From Streptococcus pneumoniae (GTDB lineage: Bacteria > Bacillota > Bacilli > Lactobacillales > Streptococcaceae), in contig NZ_LN831051.1 of the NCBI RefSeq assembly GCF_001457635.1, positions 1,116,001-1,180,000 of the forward strand: 64,000 nt of DNA. The letters run 5' to 3'. The notes beneath the pieces were generated by a model. The model had not been told where the DNA came from. It saw only the letters and a program-made list of their open reading frames with translations, and made no database searches. Each line of letters starts with the position of its first letter. Positions within the stretch are counted from its first letter, which is position 1. The position numbers and the translations under genes were made by a program. This document shows, in pieces, positions 8,752 to 15,684 of the stretch.

Positions 8752-8960
8752 AAAAATGCGACATCCTCGAAAGGACGTCGCAACGTGGTTCCACCTTCAT
8801 TTATGTACCTCAAAAGAGAGGGACACCTCTGATCGGCTCTAACGTGGCCACCGTTTTATGTTTTCATAAAAAACTCAAGAGTAGTATCAGTTTAGACTTC
8901 CTATGCGTTTCCAGCAACCACGCACTCTCTAGTAGAAAGGGACTAAGTGACTTGTCTCTA
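8752..8960 (-). ncRNA. T-box riboswitch leader of the thrS operon
   Basis: On the minus strand the T-box core GGTGGAACCACG (8784-8795) is followed by a terminator hairpin GCGACGTCC-TTTC-GAGGATGTCGC and seven T (8752-8781). Upstream, a Stem I region holds GATACTACTC with an ACT (Thr) triplet in the specifier position. Uncharged tRNA-Thr is expected to favour the antiterminator and so expression of thrS. Confidence 0.9.
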
Positions 8961-8966
8961 TGGATT

Positions 8967-8994
8967 ATTATAGCATGATTGTGAGATTTTTCAA
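8967..8994 (-). promoter_or_regulatory. Promoter of the T-box/thrS operon
   Basis: Minus-strand TTGAAA (8989-8994), 16-nt spacer ending in TGC (extended -10), TATAAT (8967-8972). The -35 overlaps the last codons of the preceding broken gene. Confidence 0.8.
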
Positions 8995-9365
8995 GGATTT
9001 TGTGAAAGTTTTTTGTTTTTCATTTTTTGTAGAATATGCTTGATGCTAATACCAGAATCCATGCCGACCAGAGCAACTGTTTCATAGATTAGCAAGTAAA
9101 TTAGTATAAACTCACCAAAGGTTATGATAGTAAAGTAAAAGAGCAGTCCGTTACCAACTAACCATCAAAGTGAGAAACGGAAACGGTAGCTATAGAGTAA
9201 CGATATAATCAAGATTACCAGAGGTGTAAAGAAGAGAAGATTGTTTATATAGAGTTCCTTGAGTGTAAGGGGGTCAGAAACAACTAGTAAGAACAACTCA
9301 TAAAGTGGCCAATAAAAGAATAATATGACCAGATAGTAGGGGAGATGGGAATAGAATCTACGCAT
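8991..9365 (-). pseudogene. Hypothetical membrane protein, interrupted by one nonsense codon
   Basis: From ATG 9365 (behind CGAGGTGATTATC) the frame is open for 66 codons, meets TGA at 9165-9167, and continues open for 57 more codons to TGA at 8991. Both parts are strongly hydrophobic: two helices before the stop (LPYYLVILFFYWPLYELFLL; LFFTPLVILIISLLY) and two after (GNGLLFYFTIITFGEF; ILIYLLIYE), then a basic tail (LQKMKNKK). The continuous hydrophobic pattern suggests one 124-aa protein with four transmembrane segments. No family recognised; the first 66 residues may still be made. Confidence 0.6.
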
Positions 9366-9534
9366 GATAATCACCTCGTTTTAAAAAAACAGACAACTTA
9401 GATCTCTTGCTATGATTATTATAGCATGTTTAAAACAAGAAAGTAAATTTGTTGACAAAGAAGATTTTTCTTTTCACTAGAATCATAGTTAGTTTTCTTG
9501 GTAGAAATATTTTGATAATAATTAAGCAAGACTA

Positions 9535-9586
9535 TTGACATTGATTATTAAGAGTGTCACAATTATTGTAACTAAAATAATTACAA
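9535..9586 (+). promoter_or_regulatory. Promoter with inverted-repeat operator
   Basis: TTGACA (9535-9540), 17-nt spacer, CACAAT (9558-9563), then TTGTAA-N9-TTACAA (9566-9586) over the expected transcription start. The dyad looks like a repressor site, for example of MarR/HxlR type. Confidence 0.5.
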
Positions 9587-9603
9587 CAAGAGAGGTATAA
9601 AAA

Positions 9604-10233
9604 ATGAAACTAGCAGTTATTGCAGCAAATGGACAAGCGGGGAAAGCAATTGTTGAAGAAGCAGTCAAACGAGGACATGAAGTAACGGCTATTGTTCGTT
9701 CTGAAAACAAAAGTCAAGCTGAGTCTATTATTAAAAAAGATTTATTTGAGTTGACAAAAGATGATCTTACTGGATTTGATGCTGTTATTTCAGCGTTTGG
9801 TGCTTATACACCAGATACGCTACCGCTCCACAGCAAATCAATCGAACTATTTAATCAGCTTCTTGCTGGAACACAGACACGTTTTCTAGTTGTAGGGGGA
9901 GCAGGAAGTCTTTATATAGATGAAACAAAAACGACACGACTTTTAGATACGTCTGATTTTCCTGAAGAATTTAAGTCACTAGCAAAAGATCAAGCGGATG
10001 AATTGGATCTTCTTCGTACAAAAAATAATCTCAACTGGACTTTTGTCAGTCCTGCTGTAGATTTTATTCCCGATGGTGAAAAAACAGGAAACTACATTCT
10101 AGCAGGAGAAATTTTTACTACTAATGAAAAAGGAATAAGCCAGATTAGTTATGCAGATTATGCTATTGGATTGGTAGATGAACTTGAAAAAGGTCATCAT
10201 ATAAAAGAACGTATCTCTTTACTTGAAAAATAA
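9604..10233 (+). CDS. NAD(P)H-binding protein (YwnB-like, atypical SDR)
   Basis: 209-aa Rossmann-fold protein. The N-terminal nucleotide-binding loop is AANGQAGKAIVEEA (residues 8-21), a variant of GxxGxxG; VVGGAGSLYID near 97 and NLNWTFVSPA near 142 match the NmrA/YwnB group of atypical short-chain dehydrogenases, which often lack the catalytic Tyr-Lys pair. GAGAGGTATAAAAA precedes the ATG. Solo gene with a dyad over its promoter, suggesting stress- or electrophile-responsive control (inference). Confidence 0.82.
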   Translation: MKLAVIAANGQAGKAIVEEAVKRGHEVTAIVRSENKSQAESIIKKDLFELTKDDLTGFDAVISAFGAYTPDTLPLHSKSIELFNQLLAGTQTRFLVVGGAGSLYIDETKTTRLLDTSDFPEEFKSLAKDQADELDLLRTKNNLNWTFVSPAVDFIPDGEKTGNYILAGEIFTTNEKGISQISYADYAIGLVDELEKGHHIKERISLLEK

Positions 10234-10254
10234 TAACTATGAGAGTATTAATGT

Positions 10255-10373
10255 TTGACAGAAAATTTAAATCTTGGTAAAATAGGGATTGTCGTAAAGA
10301 CAAATAACTTCTTCTTGGTTACAGGCATGCCAACCTGTCACTCGGATGAAGCCAAATAAAAAGGAGAAACATC
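10255..10373 (+). promoter_or_regulatory. rpsO promoter and structured 5' leader
   Basis: TTGACA (10255-10260), 17 nt, TAAAAT (10278-10283). The leader of about 80 nt contains TTGTC-GTAAA-GACAA and a larger foldback with ACAGG/CCTGT and CTTC/GAAG arms ahead of AAGGAG. Bacterial rpsO leaders are often bound by S15 for autoregulation; that this one is, is inference. Confidence 0.6.
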
Positions 10374-10643
10374 ATGGCAATCTCAAAAGAGAAAAAAAAT
10401 GAAATCATTGCACAATATGCACGTCACGAAGGTGATACAGGTTCAGTAGAGGTTCAAGTTGCTGTCCTTACTTGGGAAATCAACCACCTTAACGAACACA
10501 TCAAACAACACAAAAAAGACCACGCTACTTACCGTGGATTGATGAAAAAAATCGGTCGCCGTCGTAACTTGCTTGCATACTTGCGTAAAAACGACGTTAA
10601 CCGTTACCGTGAGTTGATCAACTCTCTAGGACTTCGTCGCTAA
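10374..10643 (+). CDS. rpsO: 30S ribosomal protein S15
   Basis: 89-aa primary rRNA-binding protein of the small-subunit platform. The diagnostic block [25 protein letters not shown] (here [20 protein letters not shown]) and the C-terminal [14 protein letters not shown] are present; length equals the family standard. Strong promoter and ribosome site (AAAAAGGAG). Its own terminator lies 130 nt downstream, behind an intergenic repeat. Confidence 0.98.
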   Translation: MAISKEKKNEIIAQYARHEGDTGSVEVQVAVLTWEINHLNEHIKQHKKDHATYRGLMKKIGRRRNLLAYLRKNDVNRYRELINSLGLRR

Positions 10644-10644
10644 T

Positions 10645-10762
10645 TCAAGATACAAAGGCTGTCAAAAGCACAAAGCAAAAATAGGAAAATTGACGAAGAA
10701 ACTTCAGTTTCTAGGAGATTTTATCTTTTTTGCCAAGTGCTTAGGCCGTGTTCAATTGAGCA
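10645..10762 (-). repeat. Copy of an intergenic repeat, inverted
   Basis: Read on the minus strand: ATTGAACACGGCCT ... AAAAAAGATAAAATCT ... GAAGTTTCTTCGTCAATTTT ... CCTATTTTTGCTTTGTG ... GCCTTTGTATCTTGA. The same blocks occur twice in tandem at 57680-57925 and, degraded, near 10960-11060. It may belong to the pneumococcal SPRITE class; I cannot confirm that without a consensus alignment. Confidence 0.7.
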
Positions 10763-10775
10763 TATCTTGATAATG

Positions 10776-10804
10776 AAGCTACTCTAAATTGGGTAGCTTT
10801 TTTG
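10776..10804 (+). terminator. rpsO terminator
   Basis: AAGCTAC-TCTAAATTG-GGTAGCTT followed by TTTT. Confidence 0.75.
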
Positions 10805-10806
10805 CG

Positions 10807-10909
10807 TTGTCACCTTACCTCGATATACTCAAGTATAATCTTTGGTTACGGTTCCTAGCACTGTAAGGTAAAATAAACCAGCTTTTCTCCCTTCGGGGAG
10901 ATTTTTTTT
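10807..10909 (+). ncRNA. Candidate structured small RNA ending in a UUCG-loop terminator
   Basis: CACCTTAC (near 10812) can pair with GTAAGGTA (near 10863), enclosing an inner ATACT/AGTAT hairpin. It ends in TCTCCC-TTCG-GGGAGA plus eight T (10886-10909), an excellent terminator. There is no open frame here and the rpsO terminator lies upstream, so this may be an independent RNA or an attenuator. No convincing promoter seen. Confidence 0.4.
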
Positions 10910-10959
10910 GTTTCACTGAAAGTTTCGTACGATCTTCGCCTCGTCGCCTAGTCTATAAA

Positions 10960-11060
10960 CGATTTATCTAGCAAGAATCATGATGCTAAGGGCGTCAAAA
11001 ATCCGTATGAAAATAGGGAAATGACACAGTGTTCGATGAGCACAAGGAGTTTCATCTTTT
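10960..11060 (-). repeat. Degraded copy of the intergenic repeat
   Basis: On the minus strand GTGAAAAAGATGAAACTCC, GAACACTGTGTC, CCCTATTTTCATACGG and GCATCATGATTC follow the block order of the copies at 10645 and 57680, with more changes. Confidence 0.5.
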
Positions 11061-11122
11061 TCACTAGGATTTTAGCCCGGGCTCAAATCAGCTCTCTGAC
11101 TTCAGAGGGCTTTTTTATTGAG
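11056..11122 (+). repeat. Terminator-containing direct repeat, left copy flanking cadD
   Basis: TTCACTAGGATTTTAGCCC, then a hairpin AGCTCTCTGA-CTTCAGAGGGCT with a T run and ATTGAG. It recurs with few changes at 12083-12147, so the cadD module lies between two copies of one terminator. Confidence 0.8.
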
Positions 11123-11198
11123 GTTTTATCGGTAACAATTTTGGAGACTACAAAAACCTCAAACGGTATCAGCTAATTACACCATAAAGGTGCGCAGT

Positions 11199-11221
11199 TA
11201 CTCGGCTTTTCAAGCCGAGTA
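11199..11221. repeat. Perfect 10-bp hairpin upstream of cadD
   Basis: TACTCGGCTT-TTC-AAGCCGAGTA. No T run follows, so it is not a standard terminator; protein site or recombination relic are possible. Confidence 0.6.
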
Positions 11222-11253
11222 GCTGTATGCAAGCCCCCTAGAAGAGCCCACTC

Positions 11254-11287
11254 TTTACAAAGTAAAGTATAGTATGTTATACTTTAC
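11254..11287 (+). promoter_or_regulatory. cadD promoter with palindromic operator
   Basis: TTTACA (11254-11259), 18 nt, TATACT with extended TGT (11278-11283). A perfect dyad GTAAAGTATA-N6-TATACTTTAC (11262-11287) covers spacer and -10, the position of a repressor operator. No regulator gene is adjacent. Confidence 0.7.
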
Positions 11288-11351
11288 ATGGAAGTAGTCA
11301 CTGAATTCCAGTTAGAAATTACTTTGTAACTACGTTTTGAGGAGGAGTAAA

Positions 11352-11426
11352 ATGCTTTCCTACGTTCGACATTACCCACTAGCGATAGCTAAATTAATGT
11401 GTCTGTGCTCTCCTAAAATCTGCTGA
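11352..11426 (+). CDS. Short Cys-rich leader ORF ahead of cadD
   Basis: 24-codon frame with a near-perfect ribosome site (GAGGAGGAGTAAA) that starts MLSYVRHYPLAIAK and ends LMCLCSPKIC, giving three Cys, one His and a CxC pair. Its tail overlaps CTCTCCT, which can pair with the cadD ribosome site ACAGGAGG at about 11445. This is the layout of a leader peptide that controls the downstream gene by translation; coding status is inferred from the site and position only. Confidence 0.45.
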   Translation: MLSYVRHYPLAIAKLMCLCSPKIC

Positions 11427-11458
11427 TTTATTACTGACTAATACAGGAGGTTTTTTTT

Positions 11459-12073
11459 ATGGGACAGACAATCATATCTGCTATTGGTGTTTATATTTCC
11501 ACCAGTATCGATTATTTAATTATTTTAATTATTTTATTTGCACAGCTATCACAGAATAAACAGAAATGGCATATTTATGCGGGGCAATATCTAGGCACAG
11601 GCTTACTTGTAGGGGCGAGTTTAGTTGCTGCTTATGTCGTTAATTTCGTGCCTGAAGAATGGATGGTTGGATTGCTTGGTTTAATCCCTATCTATTTAGG
11701 GATTCGCTTTGCAATTGTTGGAGAAGATGCGGAAGAAGAAGAGGAAGAAATTATTGAAAGATTAGAACAAAGCAAGGCAAATCAACTGTTTTGGACAGTT
11801 ACATTGCTGACAATTGCGTCTGGCGGAGATAATTTAGGTATCTATATACCTTATTTTGCTTCGTTAGATTGGTCACAGACCCTCGTGGCCTTGCTTGTGT
11901 TTGTAATCGGCATAATTATCTTTTGCGAGATTAGTAGGGTGTTATCCTCTATTCCGTTAATATTCGAGACAATTGAAAAATACGAGCGAATCATTGTGCC
12001 CTTAGTATTCATTCTACTTGGACTATACATCATGTATGAAAATGGCACGATAGAGACTTTTCTGATCGTGTAG
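11459..12073 (+). CDS. cadD: CadD-family cadmium resistance transporter
   Basis: 204-aa integral membrane protein with five to six predicted helices (about 5-27, 37-60, 65-85, 110-130, 138-160, 178-197). The family pattern is clear: Asp in the first helix (STSIDYLIIL), GQYLGTGLLVG, GLIPIYLGIRF, and SGGDNLGIYIPYF in helix 4, then an acidic loop (EDAEEEEEEI) that could bind cations. CadD proteins export Cd(II) and sometimes Zn(II). AGGAGG precedes the ATG by 8 nt. The cassette is framed by duplicated terminators, suggesting lateral insertion. Confidence 0.88.
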   Translation: MGQTIISAIGVYISTSIDYLIILIILFAQLSQNKQKWHIYAGQYLGTGLLVGASLVAAYVVNFVPEEWMVGLLGLIPIYLGIRFAIVGEDAEEEEEEIIERLEQSKANQLFWTVTLLTIASGGDNLGIYIPYFASLDWSQTLVALLVFVIGIIIFCEISRVLSSIPLIFETIEKYERIIVPLVFILLGLYIMYENGTIETFLIV

Positions 12074-12082
12074 ATTTTTTTG

Positions 12083-12147
12083 TTTCACTAGGATTTTAGC
12101 CCGAGCTCAAATCAGCTCTCTGATTTTCAGAGGGCTTTTTCATTGAG
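12083..12147 (+). repeat. Terminator-containing direct repeat, right copy flanking cadD
   Basis: Matches 11056-11122 over about 60 nt; serves as the cadD terminator (AGCTCTCTGA-TTTTCAGAGGGCTTTTT). Confidence 0.8.
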
Positions 12148-12217
12148 TATAAATGGACAATCTTAAAGTTACTCTATTGTAGAGTGGCTTTTGATTTGAT
12201 TAGGAGATTCTTATAAA

Positions 12218-12324
12218 TATAGTAAAATGAAATAAGAATAGGACAAATCGATCAGGACAGTCAAATCGATTTCTAAAAATGTTTTAGAAGTAGAGGTGTA
12301 CTATTCTAGTTCCAATCTACTATA
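12218..12324. repeat. RUP element
   Basis: Exactly 107 bp, with TATAGTaaaATGAAATAAG at one end and TCCAATCTACTATA at the other, bounded by TA, as expected of the IS630-derived pneumococcal RUP. The interior is diverged. Confidence 0.75.
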
Positions 12325-12329
12325 TAAAT

Positions 12330-12358
12330 GAAAACCTTAGCTGTTTGGCCAAGGTTCA
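12330..12358 (-). terminator. Terminator of the acyltransferase gene
   Basis: Minus-strand AACCTTGGCC-AAACA-GCTAAGGTT followed by TTCATTT, just past the stop codon. Confidence 0.7.
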
Positions 12359-12364
12359 TTTCTT

Positions 12365-13114
12365 CTATGCAAGTTCTTCTCTTTTCTTATCTGGGTTCCA
12401 GATGAAGCTTGCGATAAAGCTAAAGATGATGGTTAGGATAGCGAGGATAATAGCAAGGATGAGGGCAGGGATGCGGATAAACCACCAGAGTGGATTTGGT
12501 TTTTTATCATTGTGCCATTGTTTCGTTTCTTCGTCCAGACGTTGGAATTCTGTTTGAATACGATTGGCGACTGTTTCAATGCCTTCATCATTCATTTTCT
12601 TGATATCTGAGATATCGATTGGATTTCCAAAGTTCATATCGACACGTTCACGGCTAATCAAGCCCTTCAAAGTCATGGGACCGGTGTAGGTAACCGGCAT
12701 GATACGGACCTTGGCCATTTTGGCAATCAGTGCTGCGCCCCCCTTGACATCGTTTGAGTGGCGGCTACCACTTGGAAACATGATGAGAGAGCGGTCACTT
12801 TTTTTGAGAACGTTGATAGGATATTTGATGGCTGAGGCGCTGGGATTTTCACGGTTGATGGGAAAGGCGCCACACATACGAATCCACCAACCAAAGATAC
12901 GGTTGGTAAAGAGTTCTTTTTTTGCCATAAAGATGAACTGTTTTGGCTTGGTCGCAAAGGCCATATAAACAGGATCCCACCAGGTACGGTGAGGCGCAAC
13001 TAAAATATAATTTTCATCTTGATTAGGAATTTTATCAGTATTATGATAGTGAGCATTGCCATTGATGGACCATAGGAGCAATACAACTAATCCACGCAAA
13101 TAAGTATAAAACAT
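12365..13114 (-). CDS. 1-acyl-sn-glycerol-3-phosphate acyltransferase family protein (PlsC-like)
   Basis: 249-aa membrane-associated acyltransferase. N-terminal hydrophobic anchor (3-18), the catalytic HRTWWDP motif near residue 45 (an NHxxxxD variant as HX4D), the substrate motif FPSGSRHSNDVKGG near 115, and PVTYTGP near 140; the C-terminus has a pair of hydrophobic helices (205-240), longer than minimal PlsC. Likely adds the second acyl chain to lysophosphatidate, though another acceptor is possible. ATG at 13114 is set by GAAGGAGATCGC; the upstream 13159 start has no site. Confidence 0.85.
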   Translation of the reverse strand: MFYTYLRGLVVLLLWSINGNAHYHNTDKIPNQDENYILVAPHRTWWDPVYMAFATKPKQFIFMAKKELFTNRIFGWWIRMCGAFPINRENPSASAIKYPINVLKKSDRSLIMFPSGSRHSNDVKGGAALIAKMAKVRIMPVTYTGPMTLKGLISRERVDMNFGNPIDISDIKKMNDEGIETVANRIQTEFQRLDEETKQWHNDKKPNPLWWFIRIPALILAIILAILTIIFSFIASFIWNPDKKREELA

Positions 13115-13246
13115 GCGATCTCCTTCGATTGTTTTCTTGTTATTATTATACCTTATCAAAGGAGGGCTGGCAAACTTTTCCCTTGACTAGATGCATATTT
13201 GGGATGAAATTAGAATTCTGTTAAAAAAAATGATATAATAGAATTT

Positions 13247-15583
13247 ATGGATAAAAATAAGATTATGGGATTAACCCAAAGAGAAGTCAAGGAAAGACAG
13301 GCTGAGGGTTTGGTCAATGACTTTACCGCATCAGCCAGTACCAGCACTTGGCAAATCGTTAAACGAAATGTCTTTACCCTTTTTAACGCTTTGAACTTTG
13401 CCATTGCTTTGGCCCTTGCCTTTGTGCAGGCTTGGAGCAATCTGGTCTTCTTTGCTGTTATCTGCTTTAACGCTTTTTCTGGGATTGTGACCGAGCTACG
13501 AGCCAAACACATGGTGGACAAGCTCAATCTCATGACCAAGGAAAAGGTCAAAACCATCCGTGATGGTCAGGAAGTTGCTCTTAATCCTGAAGAATTAGTG
13601 CTAGGAGATGTCATTCGTTTGTCTGTAGGAGAGCAGATTCCTAGTGATGCCTTGGTTTTGGAAGGCTTTGCGGAAGTCAATGAAGCCATGTTAACGGGAG
13701 AAAGTGATTTGGTGCAAAAGGAAGTTGACAACTTACTTTTGTCAGGAAGTTTCTTGGCTAGTGGGTCAGTTTTAGCTCGTGTCCATCATGTCGGTGCAGA
13801 CAACTATGCCGCCAAACTTATGCTGGAAGCCAAGACCGTTAAACCCATCAACTCCCGTATCATGAAATCGCTGGACAAGCTAGCAGGTTTTACTGGGAAG
13901 ATTATCATTCCCTTTGGTCTGGCTCTCTTGCTGGAAGCCTTGCTTTTAAAAGGCCTGCCTCTCAAGTCATCTGTTGTAAACTCGTCGACAGCTCTTTTGG
14001 GAATGTTGCCTAAGGGAATTGCCCTTTTGACCATTACTTCGCTCTTGACTGCAGTTATCAAGCTAGGTTTGAAAAAGGTCTTGGTGCAGGAGATGTACTC
14101 TGTTGAGACCTTGGCGCGCGTGGATATGCTCTGTCTGGACAAGACGGGTACCATCACCCAAGGAAAGATGCAGGTGGAGGCTGTTCTTCCGTTGACGGAA
14201 ACGTATGGTGAAGAGGCTATTGCCAGCATCTTGACTAGCTACATGGCCCATAGTGAGGATAAGAATCCAACTGCCCAAGCCATTCGCCAGCGTTTTGTGG
14301 GAGATGTTGCTTATCCTATGATTTCCAATCTTCCCTTCTCCAGCGACCGCAAGTGGGGGGCTATGGAGTTAGAAGGCTTGGGGACAGTTTTCTTAGGGGC
14401 ACCTGAGATGTTGCTGGATTCTGAAGTCCCAGAAGCCAGGGAGGCCTTGGAGAGAGGATCACGTGTCTTGGTCTTAGCTCTCAGTCAGGAGAAATTAGAC
14501 CATCACAAACCACAGAAACCATCTGATATTCAGGCTCTAGCCTTGCTGGAAATCTTGGACCCCATTCGAGAGGGAGCAGCAGAGACGCTGGACTATCTCC
14601 GTTCTCAGGAGGTAGGACTCAAGATTATCTCTGGTGACAATCCAGTTACGGTGTCTAGCATTGCCCAGAAGGCTGGTTTTGCGGACTATCACAGCTATGT
14701 AGATTGCTCAAAAATCACCGATGAGGAATTGATGGCCATGGCGGAGGAGACAGCTATTTTCGGACGTGTTTCCCCTCATCAAAAGAAACTCATCATCCAA
14801 ACGTTGAAAAAAGCGGGTCATACAACGGCTATGACAGGGGACGGGGTTAATGATATCTTGGCCCTTCGTGAGGCGGATTGTTCTATCGTGATGGCGGAGG
14901 GGGATCCAGCAACCCGTCAGATTGCCAATCTGGTTCTCTTGAACTCAGACTTTAATGATGTTCCTGAGATTCTCTTCGAGGGTCGTCGCGTGGTCAATAA
15001 CATTGCCCACATCGCCCCGATTTTCTTGATAAAGACCATCTATTCCTTCCTGTTAGCAGTCATCTGTATTGCCAGTGCTTTACTAGGTCGGTCAGAGTGG
15101 ATTTTGATTTTCCCCTTCATTCCGATCCAGATTACCATGATTGACCAGTTTGTGGAAGGTTTCCCACCATTCGTTCTGACTTTTGAGCGAAATATCAAAC
15201 CTGTTGAGCAGAATTTCCTCAGAAAATCCATGCTTCGTGCCCTACCAAGCGCTCTCATGGTCGTGTTTAGCGTCCTGTTTGTGAAAATATTTGGGAGTAG
15301 CCAAGGTTGGTCTGAGTTAGAAATCTCAACTCTCCTCTATTATCTCTTGGGGTCAATTGGTTTCTTATCCGTATTTAGAGCCTGCATGCCATTCACTCTA
15401 TGGCGAGTCCTATTGATTGTCTGGTCAGTAGGAGGCTTCCTAGCCACAGCTCTCTTCCCAAGAATCCAAAAACTGCTTGAAATTTCAACCTTGACAGAAC
15501 AAACGTTGCCTGTTTATGGTGTCATGATGTTGGTCTTTACAGTGATTTTCATCCTGACTAGTCGCTATCAAGCTAGAAAATAA
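13247..15583 (+). CDS. P-type cation-transporting ATPase (CtpE-like)
   Basis: 778-aa pump. Actuator motif MLTGESD (about residue 150), phosphorylated Asp298 in CLDKTGTI, nucleotide-domain KWGAMELEG, and the hinge GDGVNDILALREADCSI (about 535); ten predicted helices, six of them after the P domain. No N-terminal heavy-metal domain and no CPC motif, so it is not a CopA/CadA type; it resembles mycobacterial CtpE and relatives linked to Ca(II) handling. The ion cannot be fixed from sequence. Distinct from the mgtA pump at the window end. Ends at a clear terminator. Confidence 0.88.
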   Translation: MDKNKIMGLTQREVKERQAEGLVNDFTASASTSTWQIVKRNVFTLFNALNFAIALALAFVQAWSNLVFFAVICFNAFSGIVTELRAKHMVDKLNLMTKEKVKTIRDGQEVALNPEELVLGDVIRLSVGEQIPSDALVLEGFAEVNEAMLTGESDLVQKEVDNLLLSGSFLASGSVLARVHHVGADNYAAKLMLEAKTVKPINSRIMKSLDKLAGFTGKIIIPFGLALLLEALLLKGLPLKSSVVNSSTALLGMLPKGIALLTITSLLTAVIKLGLKKVLVQEMYSVETLARVDMLCLDKTGTITQGKMQVEAVLPLTETYGEEAIASILTSYMAHSEDKNPTAQAIRQRFVGDVAYPMISNLPFSSDRKWGAMELEGLGTVFLGAPEMLLDSEVPEAREALERGSRVLVLALSQEKLDHHKPQKPSDIQALALLEILDPIREGAAETLDYLRSQEVGLKIISGDNPVTVSSIAQKAGFADYHSYVDCSKITDEELMAMAEETAIFGRVSPHQKKLIIQTLKKAGHTTAMTGDGVNDILALREADCSIVMAEGDPATRQIANLVLLNSDFNDVPEILFEGRRVVNNIAHIAPIFLIKTIYSFLLAVICIASALLGRSEWILIFPFIPIQITMIDQFVEGFPPFVLTFERNIKPVEQNFLRKSMLRALPSALMVVFSVLFVKIFGSSQGWSELEISTLLYYLLGSIGFLSVFRACMPFTLWRVLLIVWSVGGFLATALFPRIQKLLEISTLTEQTLPVYGVMMLVFTVIFILTSRYQARK

Positions 15584-15590
15584 AGAAAGA

Positions 15591-15617
15591 CTGCAATCTG
15601 TGGATTGCAGTTTTTTT
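15591..15617 (+). terminator. Terminator of the P-type ATPase gene
   Basis: CTGCAATC-TGTG-GATTGCAG with seven T. Confidence 0.9.
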
Positions 15618-15645
15618 AGGTACAAGATTGCCAGCCGAAATGTGG

Positions 15646-15651
15646 TATAAT
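15646..15651 (+). promoter_or_regulatory. Extended -10 of the trmK operon
   Basis: TGTGGTATAAT with TGG extension, about 30 nt before the trmK start. Confidence 0.6.
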
Positions 15652-15684
15652 AAGAGGTAATAGAGTTTTGGAAAGTGAGAGAAG

